Made by a program: the position numbers and the translations under genes
Notes under the pieces: generated by a model
What the model saw: the letters and a program-made list of their open reading frames with translations, nothing else
The model's database searches: none
Told to the model about the DNA's origin: nothing
Shown here: one piece after another, positions 1 through 6,630 of the stretch
Layout: each line of letters opens with the position of its first letter
Numbering within the stretch: position 1 is the stretch's first letter
Source: Betaproteobacteria bacterium RIFCSPLOWO2_02_FULL_68_150
GTDB lineage: Bacteria; Pseudomonadota; Gammaproteobacteria; Burkholderiales; SG8-39
DNA: 11,172 nt
Assembly: GCA_001771975.1 (NCBI GenBank)
Contig: MERE01000218.1
Location: 1-11,172, forward strand
Direction: 5' to 3'

Positions 1-851
1 AGCCGCTCGTTCACCGCCGGCACGCGCAGCGCCTTGGCGAACTCCGCGTTCATCCGCGCGATGATCGGCGCCGGCGTCTTCGCCGGCGCGAGCAAGCCCC
101 ACCAGGCTTCCGCGTCGAGGCCCGCGACGCCCTGCTCGGCGAGGGTCGGCACCTCGGGCAATTGCGGAAAGCGCTGCGGCGAGGTCACGGCGAGCGCGCG
201 CAGCTTGCCCGACTGGATGTGTGGCGCGAGCAGCGCTGCCGTGGCGATCGACACCGGAACATGCCCCGCTACGGAATCGGTGACGAGCGGTCCACCTCCC
301 TTGTAGGGAACATGGGTCAGGCTGAAACCGCCCTGCTTGCTGATCAGCGTGACGAAGAGGTGCGCCAGGCTGCCCGAGCCGATCGACCCGTAACTCACGG
401 AGTTCGGGTTCGCGCGCGTCGCGGCGAGCACGTCGCGGAACGTCTTGTAGGGGGTGGTCGGGTGCGTGGTGAACACCATCGGCGACTTCCCGATCAGCAT
501 CACCGGCGCAAGGTCCTTGAGCGTGTCGAACGTCATGCCCGGGATCAGGCTCGGATTCACGCCGTGCGTATCGAAAACCAGCACGAACGTGTAGCCGTCG
601 GGCGCGGACTTGGCCGCCACCCCGGTTCCGATCGCACCCGAGGCGCCGCCGCGGTTCTCGATCACGATCTGCGTGCCGAGCGACTGCTGCAGGTGCGGCT
701 GCGCGTGCCGGATGATCTGGTCGGTCGTGCCACCGGGGGGAAACGGAACGATGAAACGCACGGGCTGCGTGGGCCAGGCCTGCGCGTGCGCGCCGAGCGC
801 GGCTGCGAGCAGCAGGCATAGGCCCGGCCAACGGACAAGGCTCTTGCGCAT
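1..851 (-). CDS. Bug/TctC-family tripartite tricarboxylate transporter substrate-binding protein (3' end cut by window edge)
   Basis: Periplasmic solute-binding protein of the Bug (TctC) family, which captures carboxylates and related small molecules for tripartite tricarboxylate transporters. The reading starts MRKSLVRWPG, followed by a hydrophobic core (CLLLAAALG) and an AHAQA cleavage region, so it is a Sec-exported protein. The mature N-terminus WPTQPVRFIVPFPPGGTTD is the Bug signature around the first ligand-binding loop. It is followed by IENRGGASGAIG near residue 64 and a SAPDGYT block near residue 82, both typical of the family. 283 codons are present; family members are about 320 residues, so roughly 40 C-terminal residues are missing. 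An AGGAG lies 7 bases before the ATG. No membrane subunits (TctA/TctB) are in view; many Bug proteins are orphans. It is divergent from the acyl-CoA ligase/lar operon and may supply its substrate. The ligand cannot be read from sequence. Confidence 0.93.
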   Translation of the reverse strand, partial: MRKSLVRWPGLCLLLAAALGAHAQAWPTQPVRFIVPFPPGGTTDQIIRHAQPHLQQSLGTQIVIENRGGASGAIGTGVAAKSAPDGYTFVLVFDTHGVNPSLIPGMTFDTLKDLAPVMLIGKSPMVFTTHPTTPYKTFRDVLAATRANPNSVSYGSIGSGSLAHLFVTLISKQGGFSLTHVPYKGGGPLVTDSVAGHVPVSIATAALLAPHIQSGKLRALAVTSPQRFPQLPEVPTLAEQGVAGLDAEAWWGLLAPAKTPAPIIARMNAEFAKALRVPAVNER

Positions 852-858
852 GGCGAAT

Positions 859-863
859 CTCCT
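859..863 (-). promoter_or_regulatory. Ribosome binding site of the Bug-family gene
   Basis: AGGAG on the minus strand, 7 bases upstream of the ATG at 851. It supports that start, which also places a proper signal peptide at the N-terminus. Confidence 0.75.
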
Positions 864-885
864 ATTCGTTCCGAGGGTGCGCCGG

Positions 886-913
886 ATTCTATTCCGATGC
901 CCGGCCCATTCAG
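886..913 (-). promoter_or_regulatory. Candidate sigma-70-like promoter for the Bug-family gene
   Basis: On the minus strand a TAGAAT (886-891, five of six matches to the -10 consensus) is preceded after 16 bases by CTGAAT (908-913, only three of six matches to the -35). It would start transcription about 30 bases before the ATG at 851. The -35 is weak, so this is a suggestion only. Confidence 0.3.
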
Positions 914-932
914 CATCGATCTTCGAACCTGC

Positions 933-974
933 GCCTGCCCGCAGGCACGCTGCGGCTTTAGACTGCGTTCGCAG
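933..974. repeat. Two short inverted repeats in the Bug/acyl-CoA ligase divergent spacer
   Basis: Two perfect small dyads lie between the divergent genes: GCCTGC-CC-GCAGGC at 933-946 and CTGCG-TT-CGCAG at 963-974, their centres 29 bases apart. The position between two divergent start codons would suit binding of a regulator of both transcription units. Each dyad is short and GC-rich, so chance occurrence is quite possible. Neither has a T-tract, so they are not terminators. Confidence 0.3.
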
Positions 975-1004
975 CGTACCATGTACCCGGTTTCCGGCCG
1001 ACCC

Positions 1005-2483
1005 ATGCACCTGCCCGACCTGCTGAAGGAGCATCGCGGACCCAGGATCGCCATCGAGTTCGGCGGCGAGTCCTACTCGTACGCCGCGCTCGACGACCTT
1101 GCGAACCGCTTCGCGCGGTTCTTCGCAGCCCGCGGGCTGGGCCTTGGCGAGCGCGTCAGTTTCATCGCCGCGAGCGATCCGCTGGTGATCGCGGCGTATC
1201 TCGGCGCGTTCCGCTGCGCTCTGGTCGCCAACCCGCTCAACAATCGCCTGACGCCGCGCGAGCTGGCGTGGGTCCTCGACCATGCGCAGCCCCGGCTGCT
1301 CGTCGTCAGCACGGAGTTCGCGGATCTGGCGGCAAACGCCGTCGCCCTCGCGAGGGCGAGGCCTGAGATCCTCGCGCTGCGCGGCGGCGACGGCGCGGTG
1401 TTCGCGCAAGCCGCGGACCCGGTCGAGTCGCGCCGCCCCGCCCCGCAGGACGGCGCGATGCTCCTCTACACCTCGGGCACCACCGGCAACCCCAAGGGCG
1501 TACTGCTCACGCAGTCGAACATCGCTTGCGGCATCGAGATCGTGCGCCGCGCCTTCGAGATCGCGCCCTCCGAGCGCACGCTTTGCGTAATGCCGATTTT
1601 CCACACCAACGGGCTGATGTTCAGCAACCTGCCGTTCCTGCTCGCCGGCGCCACGGTGATCCTGCGCCCGCGCTTCAGCGCCACGGCGTTCTGGAATCAG
1701 TGCCGCGAGCACGCCGCGACGAGTTCGAGCGTCTCGCCTGCGATCCTCGCGCTGCTGCTCGAGCACGCGGCGAAGGCGCCGCCCGCGAGCGCGATCCGGC
1801 TCGATTACATCAAGGTCGCCTCCGCGCCGACGCCGCCCGAGCTCGCCGATCGCTTCGAAGAGCGTTTCGGCGCGGGCCTGCTGCTGGAGACCTTCGGCCT
1901 CACCGAGACCACCGCGATCAACACCATGAATCCGCGGCGCGGTGCGCGCAAGCGTGGCTCGATCGGGCAGCCGATCGCGCCGCAGGAGATGCGCGTGGTC
2001 GATGGCGAGGGACGGCCGCTGCCGGCCGGAGCAAGCGGCGAGATCGAGATCCGCGGCCCGACCGTGATGAAAGAGTACTTCCGCGATCCCGAGAGCACGC
2101 GCCAGGCGATGCGCGACGGGTGGCTGCGCACGGGAGACCTGGCACGGATCGATGCCGAAGGGTTCTTTTTCATCGTCGGCCGGCAGAAGGACATGATCCT
2201 GCGGGGCGGCGAAAACATCTCGCCCCTGGAAATCGAGGCGGCCGTCGCCCAGCACCCGGCGGTGCGCGAGGCGGCGGCGGTGGGACTGCCCGACCGTATC
2301 TGGGGCGAGGTGGTCGGCCTGTGCGTAGTGGCGCAGAATGCGGTGAGCGAGGAGGAGCTGCGCGCGTTCTGCTGCCAGCGCCTGAGCGCGTTCAAGGTGC
2401 CCGAGCGCGTCGCGTTCGTCGAGCGCCTGCCGCGCAACGCGATGGGCAAGGTCACGCGCTCGGCGCTGCGCGATTATTTCTGA
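1005..2483 (+). CDS. AMP-forming acyl-CoA ligase (ANL superfamily)
   Basis: Activates a carboxylic acid with ATP to an acyl-adenylate and transfers it to CoA. With the ATG at 1005 the protein has 492 residues, within the usual range. All core motifs are present: the ATP-binding loop YTSGTTGNPKG (about 155-165), GLTET (298-302), the hinge-region GWLRTGDL (372-379) with GRQKDMILRGGENISP following, and the C-terminal catalytic lysine in NAMGKV (Lys482). It looks fully active. In-frame ATGs at 981 and 897 would add 8 and 36 residues. None has a good ribosome binding site; 1005 is chosen because MHLPDLLKEH begins the family-like N-terminus. It is the first gene of the lar operon, 19 bases before the LarA-family gene. 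Overall it resembles CaiC/long-chain-type ligases, but the acyl substrate cannot be assigned. Its context suggests it acts on a substrate or product of the LarA-like enzyme. Confidence 0.9.
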   Translation: MHLPDLLKEHRGPRIAIEFGGESYSYAALDDLANRFARFFAARGLGLGERVSFIAASDPLVIAAYLGAFRCALVANPLNNRLTPRELAWVLDHAQPRLLVVSTEFADLAANAVALARARPEILALRGGDGAVFAQAADPVESRRPAPQDGAMLLYTSGTTGNPKGVLLTQSNIACGIEIVRRAFEIAPSERTLCVMPIFHTNGLMFSNLPFLLAGATVILRPRFSATAFWNQCREHAATSSSVSPAILALLLEHAAKAPPASAIRLDYIKVASAPTPPELADRFEERFGAGLLLETFGLTETTAINTMNPRRGARKRGSIGQPIAPQEMRVVDGEGRPLPAGASGEIEIRGPTVMKEYFRDPESTRQAMRDGWLRTGDLARIDAEGFFFIVGRQKDMILRGGENISPLEIEAAVAQHPAVREAAAVGLPDRIWGEVVGLCVVAQNAVSEEELRAFCCQRLSAFKVPERVAFVERLPRNAMGKVTRSALRDYF

Positions 2484-2487
2484 GTCA

Positions 2488-2493
2488 AGAGGA
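2488..2493 (+). promoter_or_regulatory. Ribosome binding site of the LarA-family gene
   Basis: AGAGGA, 9 bases before the ATG at 2503, in the 19-base gap after the acyl-CoA ligase stop. A second purine-rich stretch (AGGCGG, 2495-2500) is too close to the ATG to be preferred. Confidence 0.6.
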
Positions 2494-2502
2494 CAGGCGG
2501 CA

Positions 2503-3897
2503 ATGGCGACGAAGAACGTGAGGGTCGATTTCGGCGAACGCAGAATCGGCATCGACGTGCCGGAATCGGCTGCGGTATGTGAGTTCCAGGATCCGCCGCT
2601 CATCGAGGATCCGGCGGCCGCAGTGCGCTCGGCGCTCGCGCGGCCGCTCGGCGCCGCCCCGCTCGCCGAACAGGCGAAGCCCGGCATGAAGGTGGCGATC
2701 GGCTTCGACGACGTCACGCGGCCGAGCCTGCCGGCGCGGCTCATCCTGCCGGCGATCGTCGACGAGCTCTCGCGCGCGGGCGTCCGCGACGAGGACATGC
2801 TGTTCGTAGGCGGTTGCAGCAACCACCGCAAGAACACGCGCAGCGAGCTGGCCGCGCACCTCGGGCCGGAGATTTTCAACCGCTTCTGGCCGCTCGGGCG
2901 CATCCGCAACCACGATTGCTACGACCCGCAGGGACTGAAGTATTTCGGCATTACCGGCAGCGGACGCGTAGTCGAGCACCACCGCGAGTTCGCAGAGGCC
3001 GATCTGCAGATCTACCAGGGCAACGTGTCGTCGCAGGCCTGGAAGGGCTATACCGGCACCGGCGTGGTGATCGGCCTCGCCTCCACGCGCAGCATCGCTT
3101 CGCACCACAGCATCAACGTGGTCCCCGCTCCGGCCGGGAAAAAGCCGGCGGGCGGCGCGCGGCCCCCAGGGGTCAAGCCCGAGATGACCGCGTATCTCGA
3201 GCAGGCGACCGGCAAGCGCGTCTTCTACGTCAACGCGATCACCGGCAGCGGCGGGCGGCTCGCGGGCGTCTTTGCCGGCCACGCCAACGGCGTGACGCCG
3301 CCCGCGTGGGAACTGGCGGAACGCCTGTTCACGGTCGAGGCGCCGCAGGCCGACGTGCTGGTGGTCGGGCTGGCGCAGAGCTACTCGTACGGCAATTCGA
3401 ACAACACGCTCATCGGTGCGGTAGGCGCGCTGGTGCCGCCGCGCTTCAGTCCGCGGGCGCCGGTGCTTCGCGAAGGCGGCGTGGTGATCGCGCTTTCGCC
3501 TTCGAACGGCGTCATCGATCGCGAGCGCTACCCCTCGTACCAGGACGTGATCGACCTCTACGGCCGCTACCACAGCGTGCGCGCGCTGGTGGACCACGAG
3601 CCGGAGTTCGACGCGCGGCCGCAATACCGGCAGCAGTACACCCACGGCCACGGCTACCCGCCGCTGCATCCGTTCTGGCTGATGTACGAGCTCGAGTACA
3701 CGCTCGAGCGTGCAGCTGCGGTGATCATGGCGGGTACCACCAATCCCGGCGCCTATCGCGGCCTCGGCCTCGCCACCGCGCCGGATTTCGCCGCGGCCTG
3801 GAAGATGGCGGCGAAGCATGTCGGTCCGAACCCGCTCACCGTGGTGGCGCCGACCTTCTTCAGCCGTCCGCGCATCAAGTTCGGCGTGAATGCGTGA
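2503..3897 (+). CDS. larA: Divergent LarA-family (lactate racemase-like, DUF2088) nickel-pincer nucleotide enzyme
   Basis: 464 residues, against about 424 for Lactobacillus plantarum LarA, the nickel-dependent lactate racemase. Seen: DDVTRP (69-74), matching the LarA DxTR motif; GGCSNHRKNT (103-112) with His108 in the place of the first catalytic histidine; NVSSQAWKGYTGTGVV (174-189), aligning with the NPN-attachment loop; a His-His pair at 201-202 close to the expected nickel ligand; and a C-terminal domain with FYVNAITGSGG and GVFAGH (241-260). By-eye alignment puts Gln178 where LarA has its second catalytic His174 and Val188 where LarA has the NPN-linking Lys184. The Tyr-Gln-x-x-Lys segment (294-298 in LarA) is not recognisable. 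A His-rich THGHGYPPLHPFW (380-392) is conspicuous. The gene precedes the full cofactor set larC-larE-larB, so use of NPN is likely, but lactate as substrate is not. The symbol marks the family only. It may be an epimerase or a different hydroxy-acid enzyme. Confidence 0.85.
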   Translation: MATKNVRVDFGERRIGIDVPESAAVCEFQDPPLIEDPAAAVRSALARPLGAAPLAEQAKPGMKVAIGFDDVTRPSLPARLILPAIVDELSRAGVRDEDMLFVGGCSNHRKNTRSELAAHLGPEIFNRFWPLGRIRNHDCYDPQGLKYFGITGSGRVVEHHREFAEADLQIYQGNVSSQAWKGYTGTGVVIGLASTRSIASHHSINVVPAPAGKKPAGGARPPGVKPEMTAYLEQATGKRVFYVNAITGSGGRLAGVFAGHANGVTPPAWELAERLFTVEAPQADVLVVGLAQSYSYGNSNNTLIGAVGALVPPRFSPRAPVLREGGVVIALSPSNGVIDRERYPSYQDVIDLYGRYHSVRALVDHEPEFDARPQYRQQYTHGHGYPPLHPFWLMYELEYTLERAAAVIMAGTTNPGAYRGLGLATAPDFAAAWKMAAKHVGPNPLTVVAPTFFSRPRIKFGVNA

Positions 3898-3905
3898 ACG
3901 GGTCG

Positions 3906-5120
3906 ATGAGCGAACTGGCGCGCATTCATCTCGACGCGGTGGGCGGCGTCGCCGGCGACATGTTCGTCGCGGCGCTCGCCGACGCTTTTCCGGAGCGCAC
4001 TGCGGGACTGCTGGCGGAACTCGGCAAGCTCGAATGGCCGCAGGGCGCCACGGTGCGCTTCGCCGAGCATCGCGGCGACGCACTGAAAGGGCAGCGCTTC
4101 CTGGTCGAGGCGCCGCAAGGCCATCAGCACGCTGCATGGCGCGACATCCGCGCCATGCTTCAGGCCTCGCCGCTCGCGGCGGGAACGAAGGCGCACGCGC
4201 TCGGCATCTTCGCGCGGCTCGCCGAAGCCGAGGGCACGGTGCACGGCATTGCGCCCGAGGAGGTCGGCTTTCACGAGATCGGCGCCTGGGATTCGATCAT
4301 CGACATCGTCGGCGCCGCCTGGCTCATCGATGCGCTTTCGCCGCGCCGCTGGACCTGGTCGCCGCTGCCCATCGGCGGCGGCCGCGCAAAGACCGCGCAT
4401 GGCGTGCTGCCCCTGCCGGCGCCGGCTGCGGTGCTCCTCCTGCGCGGCATGCCGACGATCGACGACGGCGTGCCGGGGGAGCGCGTAACGCCTACCGGTG
4501 CCGCCATCCTCAGGTACCTCGCTGAGACTCCTGCAGCCGGTGAGGAACCGTTCGCCTGCAGCATCGCCGCTACCGGAATCGGCTTCGGTGCGCGCCGCAT
4601 CGAGGAGCTGCCGAACATCCTCCGCTGCATTGCGTATGCGGAGGTGCCGGTTGGCGCGGCCCGCGACGAGAGCATTGCCACGCTCCAGTTCGAGATCGAC
4701 GATCAGTCCGCGGAAGACCTCGGCCTCGCGCTCGAACGAATCCGGGCAACGGCCGGCGTGCTGGAACTCTACCAGGCACCGGTCTACGCAAAAAAAGGGC
4801 GTCTTGCGACGCAGGTACAGATCCTGGCACGTCGCGATGCCGCCGACGCGATCGCGCAGGCCTGCTTCGAACAGACGACGACGCTCGGGCTGCGCATCGG
4901 CGAGATGCGGCGGCGCGTGCTCGCGCGCGAGGTGGTTTCCGCGAGCGGCGTGCGGGTGAAGGTCGCGCAGCGCCCCTCGGGCGAATGGACCGCGAAGGCC
5001 GAAAGCGACGATGTAGCGCAGGCCGCGGCGGGCCGCAAGGCGCGCGACCGGGCGCGGCGCGCCGCGGAGGATTCGGCGCTGGAGGCGGGGAAGAATGATG
5101 GCAAGCAGCGCCGCAATTGA
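3906..5120 (+). CDS. larC: LarC, nickel insertion protein (CTP-dependent cyclometallase) of NPN cofactor synthesis
   Basis: Inserts nickel into the bis-thiocarboxylated pyridinium nucleotide, the last step of NPN synthesis; characterised LarC uses CTP and Mn. With the ATG at 3906 it has 404 residues. Family blocks: HLDAVGGVAGDM (8-19), GFHEIGAWDSIIDIVG (121-136), TPTGAAIL (195-202) and AKKGR (295-299), followed by the LarC2-type C-terminal domain. It ends in an Arg/Lys/Ala-rich tail. In L. plantarum the protein is encoded as larC1 and larC2 joined by programmed frameshifting; here it is one uninterrupted frame, although an A7 run lies near the domain junction. An in-frame GTG at 3894 overlaps the larA stop and would add four residues; neither start has a clear ribosome binding site, so translational coupling to larA is likely. 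Its 3' end overlaps larE by 26 bases. Confidence 0.93.
   Translation: MSELARIHLDAVGGVAGDMFVAALADAFPERTAGLLAELGKLEWPQGATVRFAEHRGDALKGQRFLVEAPQGHQHAAWRDIRAMLQASPLAAGTKAHALGIFARLAEAEGTVHGIAPEEVGFHEIGAWDSIIDIVGAAWLIDALSPRRWTWSPLPIGGGRAKTAHGVLPLPAPAAVLLLRGMPTIDDGVPGERVTPTGAAILRYLAETPAAGEEPFACSIAATGIGFGARRIEELPNILRCIAYAEVPVGAARDESIATLQFEIDDQSAEDLGLALERIRATAGVLELYQAPVYAKKGRLATQVQILARRDAADAIAQACFEQTTTLGLRIGEMRRRVLAREVVSASGVRVKVAQRPSGEWTAKAESDDVAQAAAGRKARDRARRAAEDSALEAGKNDGKQRRN
4790..4796 (+). other. A7 slippery-type heptamer near the LarC1/LarC2 junction
   Basis: The codons GCA AAA AAA GGG contain A-AAA-AAA in register for -1 slippage (compare A-AAA-AAG in dnaX). The longest other A run I found is five, at 3139-3143. 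It falls at residues 295-298 of 404. The zero frame continues, so slippage would make an alternative product rather than restore the protein. No downstream hairpin was established. Confidence 0.35.
5081..5085 (+). promoter_or_regulatory. Ribosome binding site of larE
   Basis: GGAGG, 9 bases before the ATG at 5095 and inside the larC coding sequence. Two ATGs follow (5095 and 5098); the spacing favours the first. Confidence 0.7.
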
Positions 5121-5916
5121 CGCTCTCGCGGCGTGGCTCGATACGCTCGACGGCGTCGCCGTCGCGCTGAGCGGCGGCATCGACAGCCTCACGCTGTCGA
5201 CCGTTGCCGGGCGCACGCTCGGTGAGCGCGCGACCATGTATCACGCCGTGTCGGCGGCGGTCCCGCCGGAAGCGACGGCGCGCGTGCACGACCTGGCGGC
5301 GCGCGAAACCTGGCGCCTGCAGATCATCGACGCCGACGAATTCGGCCGCGACGAGTACGTCGCCAATCCGGTGAACCGGTGCTTTTACTGCAAGCAGTCG
5401 CTCTACCGCGTGATCGCGCGGCACACCGATCGGCAGATCGTCTCCGGGGCCAATACGGACGACCTGAGCGAGTACCGTCCGGGGCTCGACGCGGCGCGCG
5501 CGGCGGGCGTGCGACATCCGCTCGTCGAACTCGGCGTGAACAAGGCGACGATCCGGGTCATGGCGCGCGCGCTTGGACTCGGTGCGCTTTCGGCGCTGCC
5601 CGCATCGCCCTGCCTTTCCAGCCGGGTCGAGACCGGAATCGCGATCACGCCCGCCATGCTCCGGCGCATCGATGCCGCGGAGCGTGCCCTGCGCCTGCGG
5701 GTCGGGGCGAGCAACGTGCGCTGCCGGGTGCGCGCCTCCGGCATCGTGGTCGAGCTCGATGCCGTCGCGCTCGAGCGGCTTTCGGCCCAAGAGCGCGGCG
5801 CTCTCGCCGCCGAGGTCGGGCGGATATGCGAATCCGCCCCGCCCGCCTTCGCGCCGTACCGGAGCGGCAGCGCATTCCTGGTGACACGCGATGCAAGAGC
5901 ACGGCATCCAGCTTGA
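5095..5916 (+). CDS. larE: LarE, ATP-dependent sulfur insertase of NPN cofactor synthesis
   Basis: 273 residues, close to the 276 of L. plantarum LarE. LarE adenylates the pyridinium biscarboxylate nucleotide and replaces carboxylate oxygen with sulfur, acting twice per cofactor. The PP-loop ATPase motif SGGIDS is at 26-31. Cys173 in ASPCLSSR matches the position of the catalytic Cys176 in L. plantarum, which is sacrificed as sulfur donor. Two further cysteines form RCFYCK (Cys96 and Cys99). Three cysteines in this arrangement are the hallmark of the Thermotoga maritima type, which carries a 4Fe-4S cluster and can turn over catalytically. I infer the iron-sulfur type here. The gene overlaps larC by 26 bases at its start and larB by 26 bases at its end, and has its own GGAGG site. 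Confidence 0.94.
   Translation: MMASSAAIDALAAWLDTLDGVAVALSGGIDSLTLSTVAGRTLGERATMYHAVSAAVPPEATARVHDLAARETWRLQIIDADEFGRDEYVANPVNRCFYCKQSLYRVIARHTDRQIVSGANTDDLSEYRPGLDAARAAGVRHPLVELGVNKATIRVMARALGLGALSALPASPCLSSRVETGIAITPAMLRRIDAAERALRLRVGASNVRCRVRASGIVVELDAVALERLSAQERGALAAEVGRICESAPPAFAPYRSGSAFLVTRDARARHPA
5880..5884 (+). promoter_or_regulatory. Ribosome binding site of larB
   Basis: GGTGA, 6 bases before the ATG at 5891, within the 3' end of larE. It is a moderate match and the only plausible one, and supports translation from inside the overlap. Confidence 0.5.
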
Positions 5917-6565
5917 CCTGCGGCGCGAAGCCCGCATCGGCTTCGACGAGGCGATCTTCTGCGCCGGCAAGAGCGTTGCGCAGCTCGACGCCATCGTCGC
6001 GCACGCGCTGGCGAGCGGCACGCGCCGGCTTTTCACGCGTCTGGACGCAGCGAAGCGCGACGCGCTCTCGCCCGGCCACCGCGACGCGCTTGCCTGGGAC
6101 CCGGTGTCGATGACGGCAACCCTTGGCGCTCCGGCGGTGGCGAAAGGGGCACCGCGCGTTGCCGTGGTGAGCGGCGGCAGCTCCGACCTGCCGATGAGCC
6201 GCGAAGCCGCGCGCGCCCTCGAGTACCACGGCGAGGCGGTGCTCGAAGTGCCCGATATCGGCGTCGCGGGGCTGTGGCGCCTGCTGGAGCGCATCGAAGA
6301 GATTCGGTGCATGCAGGTCGTGATCGTGGCGGCCGGCATGGAGGGCGCGCTGCCGAGCGTGATCGGCGGCCTCGTGCCCGGCGTCGTCGTGGCCTTGCCG
6401 ACTTCCGTAGGCTACGGCGTCGCCGAAGGCGGTCGGGCGGCACTGCAGTCCGCGCTCGCCAGTTGCGCGCCGGGCATCGTCGCGGTGAACATCGACAACG
6501 GCTACGGCGCAGCCTGCGCCGCGCTGCGCGCGCTGCGCATCGCCACGCCGAAGGACGGCGCCTAG
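5891..6565 (+). CDS. larB: LarB, nicotinic acid adenine dinucleotide carboxylase/hydrolase of NPN cofactor synthesis
   Basis: Catalyses the first NPN step: carboxylation at C5 of the pyridinium ring of nicotinic acid adenine dinucleotide and release of AMP. It has 224 residues, slightly shorter than the roughly 246 of L. plantarum LarB at the N-terminus. The C-terminal half is the PurE-like (AIRC) domain: VAVVSGGSSDLP (90-101), AGMEGALPSVIGG (148-160), PTSVGYG and VNIDNGYGAA. Cys192 in SCAPGIVAVN matches the cysteine that attacks the pyridinium ring (Cys221 in L. plantarum). Glu151 lies 41 residues before it, consistent with the conserved active-site glutamate. The catalytic set looks complete. 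It is the last gene of the operon. A 65-base gap with no convincing terminator separates it from the CBS gene. Confidence 0.93.
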   Translation: MQEHGIQLDLRREARIGFDEAIFCAGKSVAQLDAIVAHALASGTRRLFTRLDAAKRDALSPGHRDALAWDPVSMTATLGAPAVAKGAPRVAVVSGGSSDLPMSREAARALEYHGEAVLEVPDIGVAGLWRLLERIEEIRCMQVVIVAAGMEGALPSVIGGLVPGVVVALPTSVGYGVAEGGRAALQSALASCAPGIVAVNIDNGYGAACAALRALRIATPKDGA

Positions 6566-6618
6566 CCCGATCGGCGGTCGGCGCAGAATGGCGTAAAGTC
6601 GCGGCAACCGAAGGTCAC

Positions 6619-6623
6619 GGAGA
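6619..6623 (+). promoter_or_regulatory. Ribosome binding site of the CBS-domain gene
   Basis: GGAGA, 7 bases before the ATG at 6631; it decides the start of the 145-residue protein. Confidence 0.65.
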
Positions 6624-6630
6624 ATCGCCC

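Noticed and set aside
2485..4137. Long open minus-strand frame of about 550 codons opposite the LarA-family gene
   Set aside because: It is rich in Arg, Ala and His with no recognisable domain and lies opposite a well-supported gene; high G+C at third positions removes stop codons on the antisense strand.
6566..6630. Terminator after larB
   Set aside because: There are short complementary stretches (CCGA and TCGG) but no stable perfect stem and no T-tract.
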